DNA of 28,123 nucleotides from JBKEAJ01 sp047972135. GTDB taxonomy: Bacteria > Bacteroidota > Bacteroidia > Bacteroidales > Prolixibacteraceae. Shown one piece after another: positions 6,722 through 16,458 of this stretch (position 1 is its first letter; the number at the start of each line of letters is the position of its first letter). The notes beneath the pieces were generated by a model. That model worked only from the letters and a program-made list of their open reading frames with translations, ran no database searches and was not told where the DNA came from. Both the position numbers and the translations under genes were made by a program. The stretch covers positions 1 to 28,123 of the forward strand of contig JBKEAJ010000041.1 in NCBI GenBank assembly GCA_047972135.1, written 5' to 3'.

Positions 6722-7972
6722 TTAGTCAAAAAACTTATCTACAAAACGCATCAACAATCCTTTCGAAGCATTGCTTTTAACTTCAATATCATCATCAGAA
6801 TTTATTTCAGGGTTTCCGCCATTACCTGTCAATCCAAGTTTCAATGCCACTAATCCTGCCAATGAAGCACAAAGCGGATGGCTAAATATTTTCAGTGTTT
6901 GCGGTTCTGCCTTAAAATTTGGAGTTCCATATTTTACCGACAATGCCAGACAATATGTGATTAATTCGGAAATTCCATGTAACCTTGCACCACCACCGAC
7001 TATCACCACCCCTGCGCCTATATTTTCATGTATATTTAACTCCATAAACTTATCATTAATAAACTCCATTATCTCCTCAAGTCGGGCACTCACGATACTC
7101 GACAGGTTCTTAACGGATATCTCACGAGGTTTCCAGCCGCCTCCTGGAGCCACAGAAATAAACTTGTCCTCCTCTGTTGTTTCGGAATGTACATTTGCAC
7201 TTTCGACTTTCAACTTTTCGGCATTATCATACGAAATATTCAAGCCCTGTTTTATATCTTTGGTAACTGTATCGCCTCCAAACGGCACGGTGTGCATAAG
7301 TTTTATTCGTCCGTCAACATAGACTGTACATTTTGTCGTACCTTTCCCCATATCCAGCAATATTGCCCCTTCCTCCATTTCTTCCTTAGTAAGAAATAAT
7401 TTAGATGTGGTAATCGCATCCACAGAGAGTTTAAGAATCTCAATCTGTATGTCGTCGAATACTTTTTGTATGTATCTACTATAATCTTTAGGGCCGACAA
7501 TAACCGCATACTCGGCCTCCAGTTTTCGTCCTGCCATGTGCACGGGGTCTTTCACGCATTTTTCTGCATCTACCGTATATTTCACCGCACAAACGTCGTA
7601 TATCATAAGTTCTGAGGGGATATTCACATTTCGCACCTCATTCTCCAGATGTTTAACATCATGTTCAGAGATAACTCCTGTTTCTCCCACCAGTTTATGA
7701 AATTTGAAATACTTAGTTATAAACTTGCGACCACCAACATTCACAAATGCTTTTGATATTTTTCCGTCGAGTCTTTCTTCGATTCTCAACACGGCTCTCT
7801 GCACTGAGTCGGCAACGTTTTTCAGGTGAAGGGCTTCACTGTTAATCACACCATTCGACGCTTCCTCGGCATATCCCAGAAGCTGCACTTCTCCACGTTC
7901 ATTCAATTTCGCAACGGCGACCCTAATTTTTGAAGACCCTATATCAATTGCTGCTGTATAAACTTTACTCAT
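6722..7972 (-). CDS. ftsA: Cell division protein FtsA
   Basis: A 416-residue actin-like ATPase that anchors FtsZ polymers to the membrane and recruits later division proteins. Visible motifs are AIDIGSSKI (8-16, phosphate 1), LLDMGKGTTKC (205-215, phosphate 2), a PGGGWKPREIS segment (276-286) and VIVGGGARLHG (323-333, adenosine site). The last 13 residues (GLLMRFVDKFFD region, from 404) form an amphipathic helix, the expected membrane-targeting sequence. In the phosphate 2 motif a Lys (210) stands where Gly or Ala is common. It lies between ftsQ and the two ftsZ genes, the standard order. Its partner could be either FtsZ, but only the second keeps a recognisable FtsA-binding peptide. Confidence 0.96.
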   Translation of the reverse strand: MSKVYTAAIDIGSSKIRVAVAKLNERGEVQLLGYAEEASNGVINSEALHLKNVADSVQRAVLRIEERLDGKISKAFVNVGGRKFITKYFKFHKLVGETGVISEHDVKHLENEVRNVNIPSELMIYDVCAVKYTVDAEKCVKDPVHMAGRKLEAEYAVIVGPKDYSRYIQKVFDDIQIEILKLSVDAITTSKLFLTKEEMEEGAILLDMGKGTTKCTVYVDGRIKLMHTVPFGGDTVTKDIKQGLNISYDNAEKLKVESANVHSETTEEDKFISVAPGGGWKPREISVKNLSSIVSARLEEIMEFINDKFMELNIHENIGAGVVIVGGGARLHGISELITYCLALSVKYGTPNFKAEPQTLKIFSHPLCASLAGLVALKLGLTGNGGNPEINSDDDIEVKSNASKGLLMRFVDKFFD

Positions 7973-7991
7973 AAAAAAATCTTTAGAAACG

Positions 7992-8732
7992 TTATTCTGA
8001 ACAAACTATTTGCCCTTTATACTTAAGGTTTATGACTCTGTATTTCGACATCTTCGAAGCCGCCACCGGATCATGATAAAATGCCCACAGATTATTCAGC
8101 TTTTCTTTAACATCACTAGTATCGCCGATCACAACTAACTGTGACCCGTATAGCATAACCAATCCAATATCTTTACTGTCATGCACATATATCTGCACTA
8201 TCTGCGACGACCAGAACTCACTATTTTTCAAGGTCTTAACAAAGGGGACCAAAACATCACGCGCAAAAATCTCAGTCACACTACCCGATGCTAGTAACAC
8301 ATTACTTGTAAACGAAGCCGATTTGTTCATACGCACTCCGTTTTCGTCCATAAAAAAATCATCGCTCGCAGTCTTCACCCTCAGTATTGGTCGGCGTTGT
8401 GTCAGGCTTACACCTATTACTCCCGACATCTTTCCCTTTTCAAAGGAGTAGGTTTTAATCACATCGACATCATCCAGTAAATGATTTTTTGCCAGATAGT
8501 TCTCCAAGCTGTCAAGGTTTATGTCTTCAAACTTCACACCTTTGACAATGGGAGAGTTTTCCACTTTGTCAATAATGTAACTATCAGCCACAAATCGTAT
8601 ATCATTATTATTCTTAACAGACACATATTCCAATGTAGCTTTGGAATACATACCGTTAATACGAAATGATGACAGTCCGATAAACAAGACCAGCAACACA
8701 AAAAGGGTCATATATAAAATATGTTTCTTCAC
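7992..8732 (-). CDS. ftsQ: Cell division protein FtsQ
   Basis: A 246-residue bitopic membrane protein with a short cytoplasmic N-terminus (MKKH), one hydrophobic helix (about 5-24) and a periplasmic remainder. The first periplasmic part (about 30-115) fits a divergent POTRA domain, ending in the VSLTQRRPILRV strand typical of the FtsQ/DivIB family. FtsQ links early Z-ring proteins to FtsL, FtsW and FtsI. Family assignment rests strongly on position between murC and ftsA, because FtsQ diverges quickly. The start is GTG at 8732; no ATG lies upstream before the in-frame stop, and the next ATG is at residue 8, inside the membrane segment. It begins 24 bases after murC. Confidence 0.85.
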   Translation of the reverse strand: MKKHILYMTLFVLLVLFIGLSSFRINGMYSKATLEYVSVKNNNDIRFVADSYIIDKVENSPIVKGVKFEDINLDSLENYLAKNHLLDDVDVIKTYSFEKGKMSGVIGVSLTQRRPILRVKTASDDFFMDENGVRMNKSASFTSNVLLASGSVTEIFARDVLVPFVKTLKNSEFWSSQIVQIYVHDSKDIGLVMLYGSQLVVIGDTSDVKEKLNNLWAFYHDPVAASKMSKYRVINLKYKGQIVCSE

Positions 8733-8756
8733 AATCGTCTCAATCGTTTAAATACA

Positions 8757-10142
8757 CTATCTACTGTGCAACAAAGATAAGATCTTGGGGGCTTCTTTGC
8801 CAATGTCTCCGGCGCCAATTGTCAACAAAACACTGTTAGTAAGTTCCTCCACAATGGAAAGGATTTCCGACTTATCAACAATCTTAATATCTTTATTTAG
8901 CATTTTGTTTGCAATTAATGCTGAAGTTACCCCGTCGACAGGTTTTTCTCTTGCGGGATAAATATCCAACAAGTAGCATTTGTCCAATAAATTCAGGCAT
9001 TCCGCAAAATCATCGGCAAAATCGCGTGTACGCGAAAAGAGATGTGGTTGAAAAATTCCTACAATATTCTTATCGGGGAAATACTTTCTCACCGAATTAA
9101 GCGTAGCTCTCACCTCTTCGGGATGATGGGCATAATCATCGATATACACCATATCTTCGGCTGAATACACAATCTGAAACCTTCGATGCACTCCCAAAAA
9201 GGAAGCTACAGCACGGCTTATATCGAGACTTGTCGCCTCCGACAAGGATGCTACGGCTATTGCTGCAACGGTATTTTCAATATTAACCTCTCCCGGTATA
9301 TTAAATTTTATATTCTCAATCAGTCCAATCGGAGTTTTTACATCCATAGAATAACCCAGTCCATGTTTCTCGATACGTGTAGGACACAAATCAGCCTGTG
9401 AATTTACATTGGCAGAATATGTGTATATTTTCAGGTCTTTACGGTGTTCTGCCACCCATGTAAGCTCAGGTTTTGTTATAAGCACACCTCCCTGCTCTAT
9501 CCTATCGACAAAATCTCTATACGCTTGTTTTAAGTTTTCATAATTCAAATAAATATCAAGATGGTCTGCATCGACAGCCGTAATAATTGCTTTTTGAACC
9601 GACAGTTGCAAGAAGGATCTGTCAAACTCGTCCGCCTCTGTAACCATCCATTTTGTTTTTTGCGTTGGCAATAGAAGATTTGAATTGTAATTTAGCGACA
9701 CTCCCCCGAGTATTCCCAAGCACTGCTTGTCAGAACAGTACATTATATGTGCCAAAAGTGTTGACACAGAGGTCTTACCATGAGTTCCTGCAACAGCTAA
9801 GGTTTTATACATTCTGCTGATTTCGCCCAAGACTTCAGCTCTTTTCATAATAGTAAAGCCCTTCTCCTCTACATACTTACAGATACGTAGTTCCTTTGGC
9901 ACTGCGGGCGTATATATCACGAGAGTATTTGCGCTAGTGAGCTCTTTGTCAAAAAGAGAAAGCTCATCGGAATAAGTAATCTTTGCACCTGCATCTTCCA
10001 GGAGTTGTGTTATTTCAGATTTTGTAAGGTCATATCCGCATACACGCACACCTTTAGCACTAAAGAATCGAGCTAAGGCACTCATACCTATTCCCCCGAT
10101 ACCTAGAAGACACACATATTTATAGTTAAGGAGACTGTTCAT
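8757..10142 (-). CDS. murC: UDP-N-acetylmuramate--L-alanine ligase
   Basis: A 461-residue Mur ligase that adds L-alanine to UDP-MurNAc in the cytoplasm using ATP. The N-terminal Rossmann-like domain has the MurC pattern LLGIGGIGMSALA (12-24). The ATP-binding loop is AGTHGKTSVST (118-128), followed by TEADEFDRSFL and DADHLDIY, which separate MurC from MurD/E/F. The C-terminal domain has DDYAHHPEE and FQPHLFSRT. Length is typical. Its ATG overlaps the murG stop by four bases (ATGA), implying coupled translation. It is followed by ftsQ in the usual dcw order. Confidence 0.97.
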   Translation of the reverse strand: MNSLLNYKYVCLLGIGGIGMSALARFFSAKGVRVCGYDLTKSEITQLLEDAGAKITYSDELSLFDKELTSANTLVIYTPAVPKELRICKYVEEKGFTIMKRAEVLGEISRMYKTLAVAGTHGKTSVSTLLAHIMYCSDKQCLGILGGVSLNYNSNLLLPTQKTKWMVTEADEFDRSFLQLSVQKAIITAVDADHLDIYLNYENLKQAYRDFVDRIEQGGVLITKPELTWVAEHRKDLKIYTYSANVNSQADLCPTRIEKHGLGYSMDVKTPIGLIENIKFNIPGEVNIENTVAAIAVASLSEATSLDISRAVASFLGVHRRFQIVYSAEDMVYIDDYAHHPEEVRATLNSVRKYFPDKNIVGIFQPHLFSRTRDFADDFAECLNLLDKCYLLDIYPAREKPVDGVTSALIANKMLNKDIKIVDKSEILSIVEELTNSVLLTIGAGDIGKEAPKILSLLHSR

Positions 10143-11251
10143 TCTCTCTTTGCTTTTTCTATTACAATATCAACAATTCTGTCGACAGCATTTGGACGTG
10201 CCAGTTTTTTAATATTCGCACCCAGCCTTGTTTTTTTCGATTCGTCTGATGCGAGGTTCACCATTTCGTTTATTAACAAATTTCTTGCATCTTCATCTTC
10301 AACCATTGCCGCCGCCTCTTTACTCACAAGTGCTAAGGCATTTTTGCGCTGATGGTCTTCGGCGACGTTCGGCGAAGGTACCAGCAGTGTTGGCTTCCCA
10401 ATTAAACACAATTCTGATATAGTTCCCGCTCCTGCTCTACTAACTATAACATCTGCAGACGCATAAGCCATATCCATAGAATCAAGGAACTCGTATAATT
10501 TCACATTCAGAGGAAGCCCATCTCGCCTTGTCTTATTGGATATATAAGTATAATCTCGACTTCCACACTGCCATATAAAATTGGCATATACCTGCGAGAG
10601 CCTGCTGATATTACTCAGCATTGCATCATTAATGGTTTTTGCTCCCAGACTACCGCCAAGTATAAGAATTACTGGCTTCTGATTATTAATTCTAAAAAAA
10701 TCAAGAGCTCTCTCCTTATTTATTTTTACGCAATCTACAATGTCTTTCCGTACGGGATTACCTGTCAATACAATCTTTTCTGGCGGAAAATAATTATCCA
10801 TTTTCTCGTATGCCACACACACGGCATCGGCATGTTTTGCCAGCCATCGGTTAGCTTTGCCGGCATATGAATTTTGCTCCTGCAACACCGCGGGGACTTT
10901 CAGATGTATTGCCGCTTTAATAAGCGGAGCACTTGCATATCCACCAACTCCGACAACAACATCAGGTTCAAAATCTTTGACAATTTTTTTTGCTATTCTC
11001 AAGCTCCTCCTGAGGTTTAGCAAGAATTTAATAAAACTCAGGCTGAATTTACGAGGCATCCCCGTCACTGGCAGTCCTTTAATCTCATATCCTGCTGCAG
11101 GCACTCTTTTCATCTCCATCCGTCCTTCCGCCCCAACGAACAAAATTTCGGCATCAGAATATCTCTCTTTAATCTTATCAGCTATAGATATTGCAGGGAA
11201 AATATGACCTCCGGTTCCTCCACCACTTATTATAACTTTATACGTTTCCAT
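10139..11251 (-). CDS. murG: UDP-GlcNAc:lipid I N-acetylglucosamine transferase
   Basis: A 370-residue GT28-type glycosyltransferase that converts lipid I to lipid II at the inner face of the membrane. Diagnostic segments are SGGGTGGHIFPA (9-20, near the N-terminus), VGVGGYASAPLIKAA, QEQNSYAGKANRWLA and, in the donor-binding C-terminal half, GGSLGAKTIND, SRAGAGTISEL and AEDHQRKNAL. Length and all motifs are normal. It overlaps ftsW by 14 bases and murC by 4, so the three are coupled. Its neighbour MraY supplies lipid I, and FtsW uses the product after flipping. Confidence 0.97.
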   Translation of the reverse strand: METYKVIISGGGTGGHIFPAISIADKIKERYSDAEILFVGAEGRMEMKRVPAAGYEIKGLPVTGMPRKFSLSFIKFLLNLRRSLRIAKKIVKDFEPDVVVGVGGYASAPLIKAAIHLKVPAVLQEQNSYAGKANRWLAKHADAVCVAYEKMDNYFPPEKIVLTGNPVRKDIVDCVKINKERALDFFRINNQKPVILILGGSLGAKTINDAMLSNISRLSQVYANFIWQCGSRDYTYISNKTRRDGLPLNVKLYEFLDSMDMAYASADVIVSRAGAGTISELCLIGKPTLLVPSPNVAEDHQRKNALALVSKEAAAMVEDEDARNLLINEMVNLASDESKKTRLGANIKKLARPNAVDRIVDIVIEKAKRE

Positions 11252-12413
11252 TTGTTTGTAATTTTCTTCTATTTATCCTATCCAGTTTTTCCTTATCATT
11301 CTGATGTCCAATGCTGAGAATTATCCCGAAAGAAAAAGCCGTAAACAGCATTGATGTTCCTCCCATACTCACCCATGGCAGAGGCTGACCGGTAACGGGA
11401 AACAAGCCTACATTTACGCCTATATTAATAAAGGCTTGGAAAGATATCAGCACCCCCAGTCCTAGCGCCATGAATTTTGCGAATGGGTCTTTTGTTCCGT
11501 CGCCGGCTTTAGCTCCGCGATATAAAATCCAGGCATAAAGCAAAATAATTAAAATTCCCAGCGGGAAGAACGAATATTCTTCCACTATAATTGAATATAT
11601 AAAATCATTATATGCTGCGGCATACACCCTCATCTTCGACCTTCCTGGTCCGGCAGCACCGTGTCCACCTTTATATATTGAATATCTAAAATAATCTGCC
11701 TGCTCAACACTTGTATTATCGGTTGGTTCGTTGCCAATAAAGCCATCAATACGAGCCTTAACAGTATGCATACGCCCTGCATACTTAGCCGGCACATTAT
11801 CGGCAACAAGATATAAAACACCAATTCCAAGGAGTCCGGCAGCAATAATTCCTAATAGTTTTCTTTTTCTCACTCCCACAGCCAGCATCATTACAAATAT
11901 TGTCACAAACAGTAATGCTGCCGTTGAGAAATCCCTTAAAGAAATCAACAAACAGACTATAGCCGACACGCCCAGCACTTTCCAAAAAGTCTTATCAACT
12001 TCATAGGTATCGTAGTTGCACTTGGCAAACATATTTGCCGCAAATATCACCAATGAGATTTTTGCAAGCTCCTGCGGCTGAAATGCAATAATCCCGAAAA
12101 CTGACAATGATCTGCCGTGCGAAAACAAAAGATTTACCACCAGCAATACGGCAGAAATAAGAACCAACAGCAAGGACAATTTCTTATAATATTTCAGCGA
12201 AATACATTTTATCTGAAATATGATAATTGCAAAGCCTGCCAACAAAAACGTAAGATGCTTTGTGATATAGAAACTTATGCTGTTATTCTGCCTCGACGCA
12301 ATAGAGCTCGAAGCACTAGCCACAGCAAGCACCGAGATGATAGACAAAAACAACAATATCATCCACAGCGTTCTATCCCCTTTCAGGTACCTATTATACT
12401 GCATCTTCTCCAT
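11238..12413 (-). CDS. ftsW: Septal peptidoglycan polymerase FtsW (SEDS family)
   Basis: A 391-residue polytopic membrane protein with about ten hydrophobic segments. SEDS proteins polymerise glycan strands from lipid II; FtsW works with FtsI at the septum. Family signatures are FQPQELAKISLVIFAA in the first half and FPVTGQPLPWVSMGGTSML (about 339-357) near the C-terminus. A long periplasmic loop (about 205-270, containing AKYAGRMHTVKARIDGF) lies between them. Position between murD and murG in a dcw cluster favours FtsW over RodA. The C-terminal cytoplasmic tail is short and basic. It starts six bases after murD. Confidence 0.93.
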   Translation of the reverse strand: MEKMQYNRYLKGDRTLWMILLFLSIISVLAVASASSSIASRQNNSISFYITKHLTFLLAGFAIIIFQIKCISLKYYKKLSLLLVLISAVLLVVNLLFSHGRSLSVFGIIAFQPQELAKISLVIFAANMFAKCNYDTYEVDKTFWKVLGVSAIVCLLISLRDFSTAALLFVTIFVMMLAVGVRKRKLLGIIAAGLLGIGVLYLVADNVPAKYAGRMHTVKARIDGFIGNEPTDNTSVEQADYFRYSIYKGGHGAAGPGRSKMRVYAAAYNDFIYSIIVEEYSFFPLGILIILLYAWILYRGAKAGDGTKDPFAKFMALGLGVLISFQAFINIGVNVGLFPVTGQPLPWVSMGGTSMLFTAFSFGIILSIGHQNDKEKLDRINRRKLQTNGNV

Positions 12414-12419
12414 TTGTCA

Positions 12420-13757
12420 CTACAATTTTTTCACTTCTTGCTTAAACTGATTACCTCTATCCTCATAGTTTTCAAACAAATCGAAGCTGGCACAAGCAGG
12501 CGACAATAGCACCGTATCTCCCGACTCTGCGAAACAACTTGCCGCTTTCACTGCCTCTTCCATAGAACTACACTCCACAATATTATTGTTGACAGCCTCA
12601 AAAGCATCTACAATCTTCTTATTGTCCACTCCCAGGCAGATAATAGCCTTCACCTTAGAATCTACCAAAGTAAGCAGCTGACTGTAATCATTACCCTTGT
12701 CTACTCCACCGACAATCCAAACCACAGGATCGTCCGACGACTCCAGAGCATACCATGCCGAGTTTACATTAGTGGCCTTAGAGTCATTATAATACTTAAC
12801 ATCCTTATGAGTCCTAACATACTCGAATCTATGTTCAACCCCACTGAAAGTCTCCAAACTTTCACGAATATACGCATCAGAGACACCGACTGCCAATGAT
12901 GACAAAGAAGCTGCCATGGCGTTTTGGCGATTGTGAACTCCTTTAACCTTTAAAAAATTTGTGTCCATAATAATACTGTTTGTGTTTATATCTTTGTTTA
13001 TTTTAATTTTATCGTCTTCGATGTATGCACTTGCATTTTCAGTCTTCCCAAAAGTCCACACCTTAGCCTCCCCTGAGTTATATTTCATATTCTCTTTTAC
13101 CACGGGGTCATCATCAGGTACTATCAGCACATCGTTTTCGGTTTGATTACGGCTTATTCTGAATTTCGATTTTATATAGTTTTCCATTTTGTTGTCGTAC
13201 CTGTTCAAATGGTCGGGAGTGATGTTAAGAAGCACAGCAACATTAGCTTTAAAATCGTAGCACTCATCGAGTTGAAAACTACTAAGTTCCAACACCACAT
13301 AGTCGTAGTCGCCCTCGGCTATCAATATTGCAAAGCTCTTACCCACATTACCCGCAAGCCCTACATTCAGCCCTGCATTTTTCAATATGTGGTATATCAT
13401 CAAGGTAGTTGTAGTTTTGCCGTTACTACCTGTAATACAGACCGTTTTACCTTGATAAAACTTATAGGCAAACTCTATTTCCGAGATAACAGGGATGTTT
13501 TTATCCGACAAGCGTCTAATAATTTCCACACTGTTTGGTATTCCCGGACTTTTCACCACCAGGTCGGCATCTAATATTTTATTGAAAGAGTGTTGTCCTA
13601 TTTCAAAGTCAATTCCCAGTTCTTCCAACACTCTCACATATTCAGGCTTTATAATACCTGCGTCGGAAAGAAATACGTCATAGTTCTTTGTTACAGCCAG
13701 TTTGGCAGCACCAACACCGCTTTCGCCCGCACCTAATATGACTAATTTCTCTCTCAT
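12420..13757 (-). CDS. murD: UDP-N-acetylmuramoyl-L-alanine--D-glutamate ligase
   Basis: A 445-residue Mur ligase adding D-glutamate to UDP-MurNAc-L-Ala. The N-terminal domain opens with LVILGAGESGVGAAKLA (5-21), typical of MurD. The P-loop is ITGSNGKTTTT (108-118), followed by ELSSFQL, LNITPDHLNRY and, in the C-terminal domain, NDSKATNVNSAW and LLSPACASFDLFENYEDRG, the last being a strong MurD marker. Length is normal. It sits three bases after mraY and six bases before ftsW in the same transcription unit. Confidence 0.97.
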   Translation of the reverse strand: MREKLVILGAGESGVGAAKLAVTKNYDVFLSDAGIIKPEYVRVLEELGIDFEIGQHSFNKILDADLVVKSPGIPNSVEIIRRLSDKNIPVISEIEFAYKFYQGKTVCITGSNGKTTTTLMIYHILKNAGLNVGLAGNVGKSFAILIAEGDYDYVVLELSSFQLDECYDFKANVAVLLNITPDHLNRYDNKMENYIKSKFRISRNQTENDVLIVPDDDPVVKENMKYNSGEAKVWTFGKTENASAYIEDDKIKINKDINTNSIIMDTNFLKVKGVHNRQNAMAASLSSLAVGVSDAYIRESLETFSGVEHRFEYVRTHKDVKYYNDSKATNVNSAWYALESSDDPVVWIVGGVDKGNDYSQLLTLVDSKVKAIICLGVDNKKIVDAFEAVNNNIVECSSMEEAVKAASCFAESGDTVLLSPACASFDLFENYEDRGNQFKQEVKKL

Positions 13758-13760
13758 TAT

Positions 13761-14996
13761 TTATCGTATCTTAAGCGTTACAATTGTTATTGCGGCAAAT
13801 GCGATTGCGACAATCCAAAAGCGCGAGACAATCTTCGGCTCAGCATAATTACACTTTTGAAAATGATGATGTATTGGCGACATTTTAAATACTCTTCGCC
13901 CCTCGCCATACAATCTCTTAGATATTTTGAACCATACCACCTGAATAATCACTGATAGGTTTTCGGCAAGGAAAACAAAGCAAAGTATCGGTATCAACAG
14001 TTCCTTTCTTATCAGTATTGCCAACACAGCAAGAATACCACCTAGGGTCAGACTTCCTGTATCACCCATAAATACTTGGGCAGGATAAGAGTTATACCAG
14101 AGGAAGCCGATAAGCGCACCTATAAATGCACTGACAAACACAGTAAGTTCGCCGATGTCGGGCAGATACATGATATTCAGGTAGCCTGCAAAAATCATGT
14201 TACCACTCAGATAGGCAAGAATACCAAGCGTAGAGCCGCTTATAGCAGTAGTTCCTGCTGCCAGTCCGTCCATTCCGTCGGTAAGATTTACAGCATTGGA
14301 TACAGCCGCGATAACAAATATTATTACTAAGCCGTACACTATCCATGCCCAGTCAGATGACGAATCTGTCCCTACCAACATCCCGTAGTGAAACCTTATA
14401 TTTTTGCTAAAAGGAATTGTCGTACGAGTAGTGTGATAGTGTATCTCAGATGTTTTGCTTTGTGCAGACTGCCCTCTTCCACTTTCTCCATTGACAAGTA
14501 CACTCGAAGTAACATTAGTTTCTCGTATTCCCAGTTTCTCACCATTATAGAGAGCTAGTGTTATCCCAAGTCCTAACATCACCTGAGCAACAATCTTAAA
14601 TCTTCCTGCAAGTCCTTTTTTATTCTTTTTGAAGGTTTTGATATAGTCATCCACGAAACCCACAAGTCCAAGCCACACTGTGGTTACCAGCATCAGTATC
14701 ACATATATATTCGACAAGTCGGCACAAAGCAGTGTTGGAACAATAACTGCCAAAATGATGATAACTCCCCCCATCGTCGGCGTTCCTTTCTTTTCGAGTT
14801 GTCCTGCTAATCCGAGGTCTCTTATTTCCTCACCGATTTGTTTTCTCTGCAAGAGTCGGATTAGAGATTTCCCGAATATTGCTGCAATAATCAGCGACAA
14901 TACTACAGCCACTGCCGAACGGAAAGATAAATACTGCAACATTCCAACTCCCGGTATGTCGCTATCTTTTAATATTTCGTATAACCAATACAGCAT
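13761..14996 (-). CDS. mraY: Phospho-N-acetylmuramoyl-pentapeptide transferase MraY
   Basis: A 411-residue integral membrane enzyme moving phospho-MurNAc-pentapeptide to undecaprenyl phosphate to form lipid I. It has about ten transmembrane segments and all active-site marks: KKGTPTMGG (69-77), FVDDYIKTFKKNKKGL (114-129, Asp pair 116-117), NAVNLTDGMDGLA (234-246), MGDTGSLTLGG and a C-terminal HHHFQK. It is about 50 residues longer than E. coli MraY because of an insert at about 153-215 between membrane segments, rich in Ser/Thr and with an HYHTTR segment. Such an insert is, as far as I recall, common in Bacteroidetes MraY. It lies between murE (7-base gap) and murD. Confidence 0.97.
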   Translation of the reverse strand: MLYWLYEILKDSDIPGVGMLQYLSFRSAVAVVLSLIIAAIFGKSLIRLLQRKQIGEEIRDLGLAGQLEKKGTPTMGGVIIILAVIVPTLLCADLSNIYVILMLVTTVWLGLVGFVDDYIKTFKKNKKGLAGRFKIVAQVMLGLGITLALYNGEKLGIRETNVTSSVLVNGESGRGQSAQSKTSEIHYHTTRTTIPFSKNIRFHYGMLVGTDSSSDWAWIVYGLVIIFVIAAVSNAVNLTDGMDGLAAGTTAISGSTLGILAYLSGNMIFAGYLNIMYLPDIGELTVFVSAFIGALIGFLWYNSYPAQVFMGDTGSLTLGGILAVLAILIRKELLIPILCFVFLAENLSVIIQVVWFKISKRLYGEGRRVFKMSPIHHHFQKCNYAEPKIVSRFWIVAIAFAAITIVTLKIR

Positions 14997-15003
14997 CCTT
15001 TAT

Positions 15004-16458
15004 TTATTTAAATACGTTCAACAAATACTCTTTGTCGTCAAAATGAATTCTCTCACCGTTTTGCTCCTGATATGTTTCATGTCCTTTCCCTGCCACCAGA
15101 ATATAGTCGCCACTCTTAGCTAGGCTTGCAGCCACCTTAATCGCATCAGCGCGACTCTCAATTCTGAATACATTTTTGCTGTCTGAACTGTCAATCCCCA
15201 TCATCATATCATCAAGTATTGCCGAAGGGTTTTCAGTGCGGGGGTTGTCAGAAGTCAAAATCACACTATCACTAAATTTCTGTGCCACACTTGCCATTAT
15301 CGGACGTTTTGTTTTATCTCTGTCACCACCACAGCCCACGACCGTGATAATTTTTATAAAAGATTTTCCGTCTTTTAGTTTTTGCAAGGTTTCCAGTATA
15401 TTTTGCAGAGCATCGGGAGTATGCGCATAGTCAACTACTCCTATCCTGCCATCCCTATCTCTCACCAGCTCCATTCTTCCTGCAACAGGGTTTAAAAGGG
15501 ATATTGCAAGTAAAACCTCTCCCTTGTCTCTTCCCAAAAGTAGGGCAACAGCATACACTGCAAGAATATTATATATATTATAATCACCTATCGCCTTCAC
15601 CCACAGCTCGTCTTTCATTATTCTAATTAATGACAAGTCCACTTGCGTTTCTAGCACCGCAGCCTTAAAATCAGCTATTCTCGAGAGTGAGTATGTATAT
15701 TTTGCAGCATCACAATTTTGCAGCATCACCATACCGTTCTTGTCATCGGCATTAGTCAGTGCAAAAGCCTCATTTGTCAACGAGTCGAAGAAACTTTTTT
15801 TAGCTTTCAGGTACTCTGCAAAAGTTTTATGGTAGTCAAGATGGTCATGCGTAATATTTGTGAACACCGCTCCTGCGAAGCTAAGCCCTGCGATACGCCC
15901 TTGCGCACAAGCATGAGAGCTGACTTCCATAAAGCAATATTCGCATCCGTCGTTCACCATTTCGTTCAGAACTCTGTTCAAGTCGATGGGAAAGGGCGTT
16001 GTATGCTTAGACTCTACAATTTTGTTCGAGCGAGATTTTATGGCAATTGTAGAAATCAGACCTGCCTTTGCATTAAGCATAGTAAACAAATCGTGCAACC
16101 ATGTAGCAATCGATGTTTTACCGTTGGTTCCTGTAATACCTATCAACTTCAATTTGGAGGAGGGGTCATCATAAAAATTCTTTGCAAAGCTTGCCACTGC
16201 TTCGTTTGTATCTCTCACTTTTATGACCGTTACATCTCCGCCAACCTCAATATTTTTTTCAACAACCAGCACACTTGCTCCTGCGTCGACTGCCTTCTGT
16301 ATGTATTCATGTCCGTCAGCATGCTCACCTCTCAAAGCAATGAACATCGAGTCTTTGCCAACTTCTCGTGAGTCTACTGTCAAAGACGAGACCTCAATCT
16401 CCAATGAGCCCTGCGTCTCATACTCCACTCCCTTGATTATGTCTTTTAACAGTCTCAT
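15004..16458 (-). CDS. murE: UDP-MurNAc-tripeptide synthetase (meso-DAP adding)
   Basis: A 484-residue Mur ligase adding the third amino acid of the stem peptide. It shows GITGTNGKTSIATW (107-120, ATP loop), MEVSSHACAQGR (177-188), NITHDHLDYH (201-210) and DYAHTPDAL (343-351). The substrate motif TSDNPRTENP (402-411, DNPR at 404-407) is the form that binds meso-diaminopimelate rather than lysine, so the cell wall probably contains mDAP. The start ATG overlaps the ftsI stop as TAATG, suggesting termination-reinitiation. Length is normal. Confidence 0.97.
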   Translation of the reverse strand: MRLLKDIIKGVEYETQGSLEIEVSSLTVDSREVGKDSMFIALRGEHADGHEYIQKAVDAGASVLVVEKNIEVGGDVTVIKVRDTNEAVASFAKNFYDDPSSKLKLIGITGTNGKTSIATWLHDLFTMLNAKAGLISTIAIKSRSNKIVESKHTTPFPIDLNRVLNEMVNDGCEYCFMEVSSHACAQGRIAGLSFAGAVFTNITHDHLDYHKTFAEYLKAKKSFFDSLTNEAFALTNADDKNGMVMLQNCDAAKYTYSLSRIADFKAAVLETQVDLSLIRIMKDELWVKAIGDYNIYNILAVYAVALLLGRDKGEVLLAISLLNPVAGRMELVRDRDGRIGVVDYAHTPDALQNILETLQKLKDGKSFIKIITVVGCGGDRDKTKRPIMASVAQKFSDSVILTSDNPRTENPSAILDDMMMGIDSSDSKNVFRIESRADAIKVAASLAKSGDYILVAGKGHETYQEQNGERIHFDDKEYLLNVFK

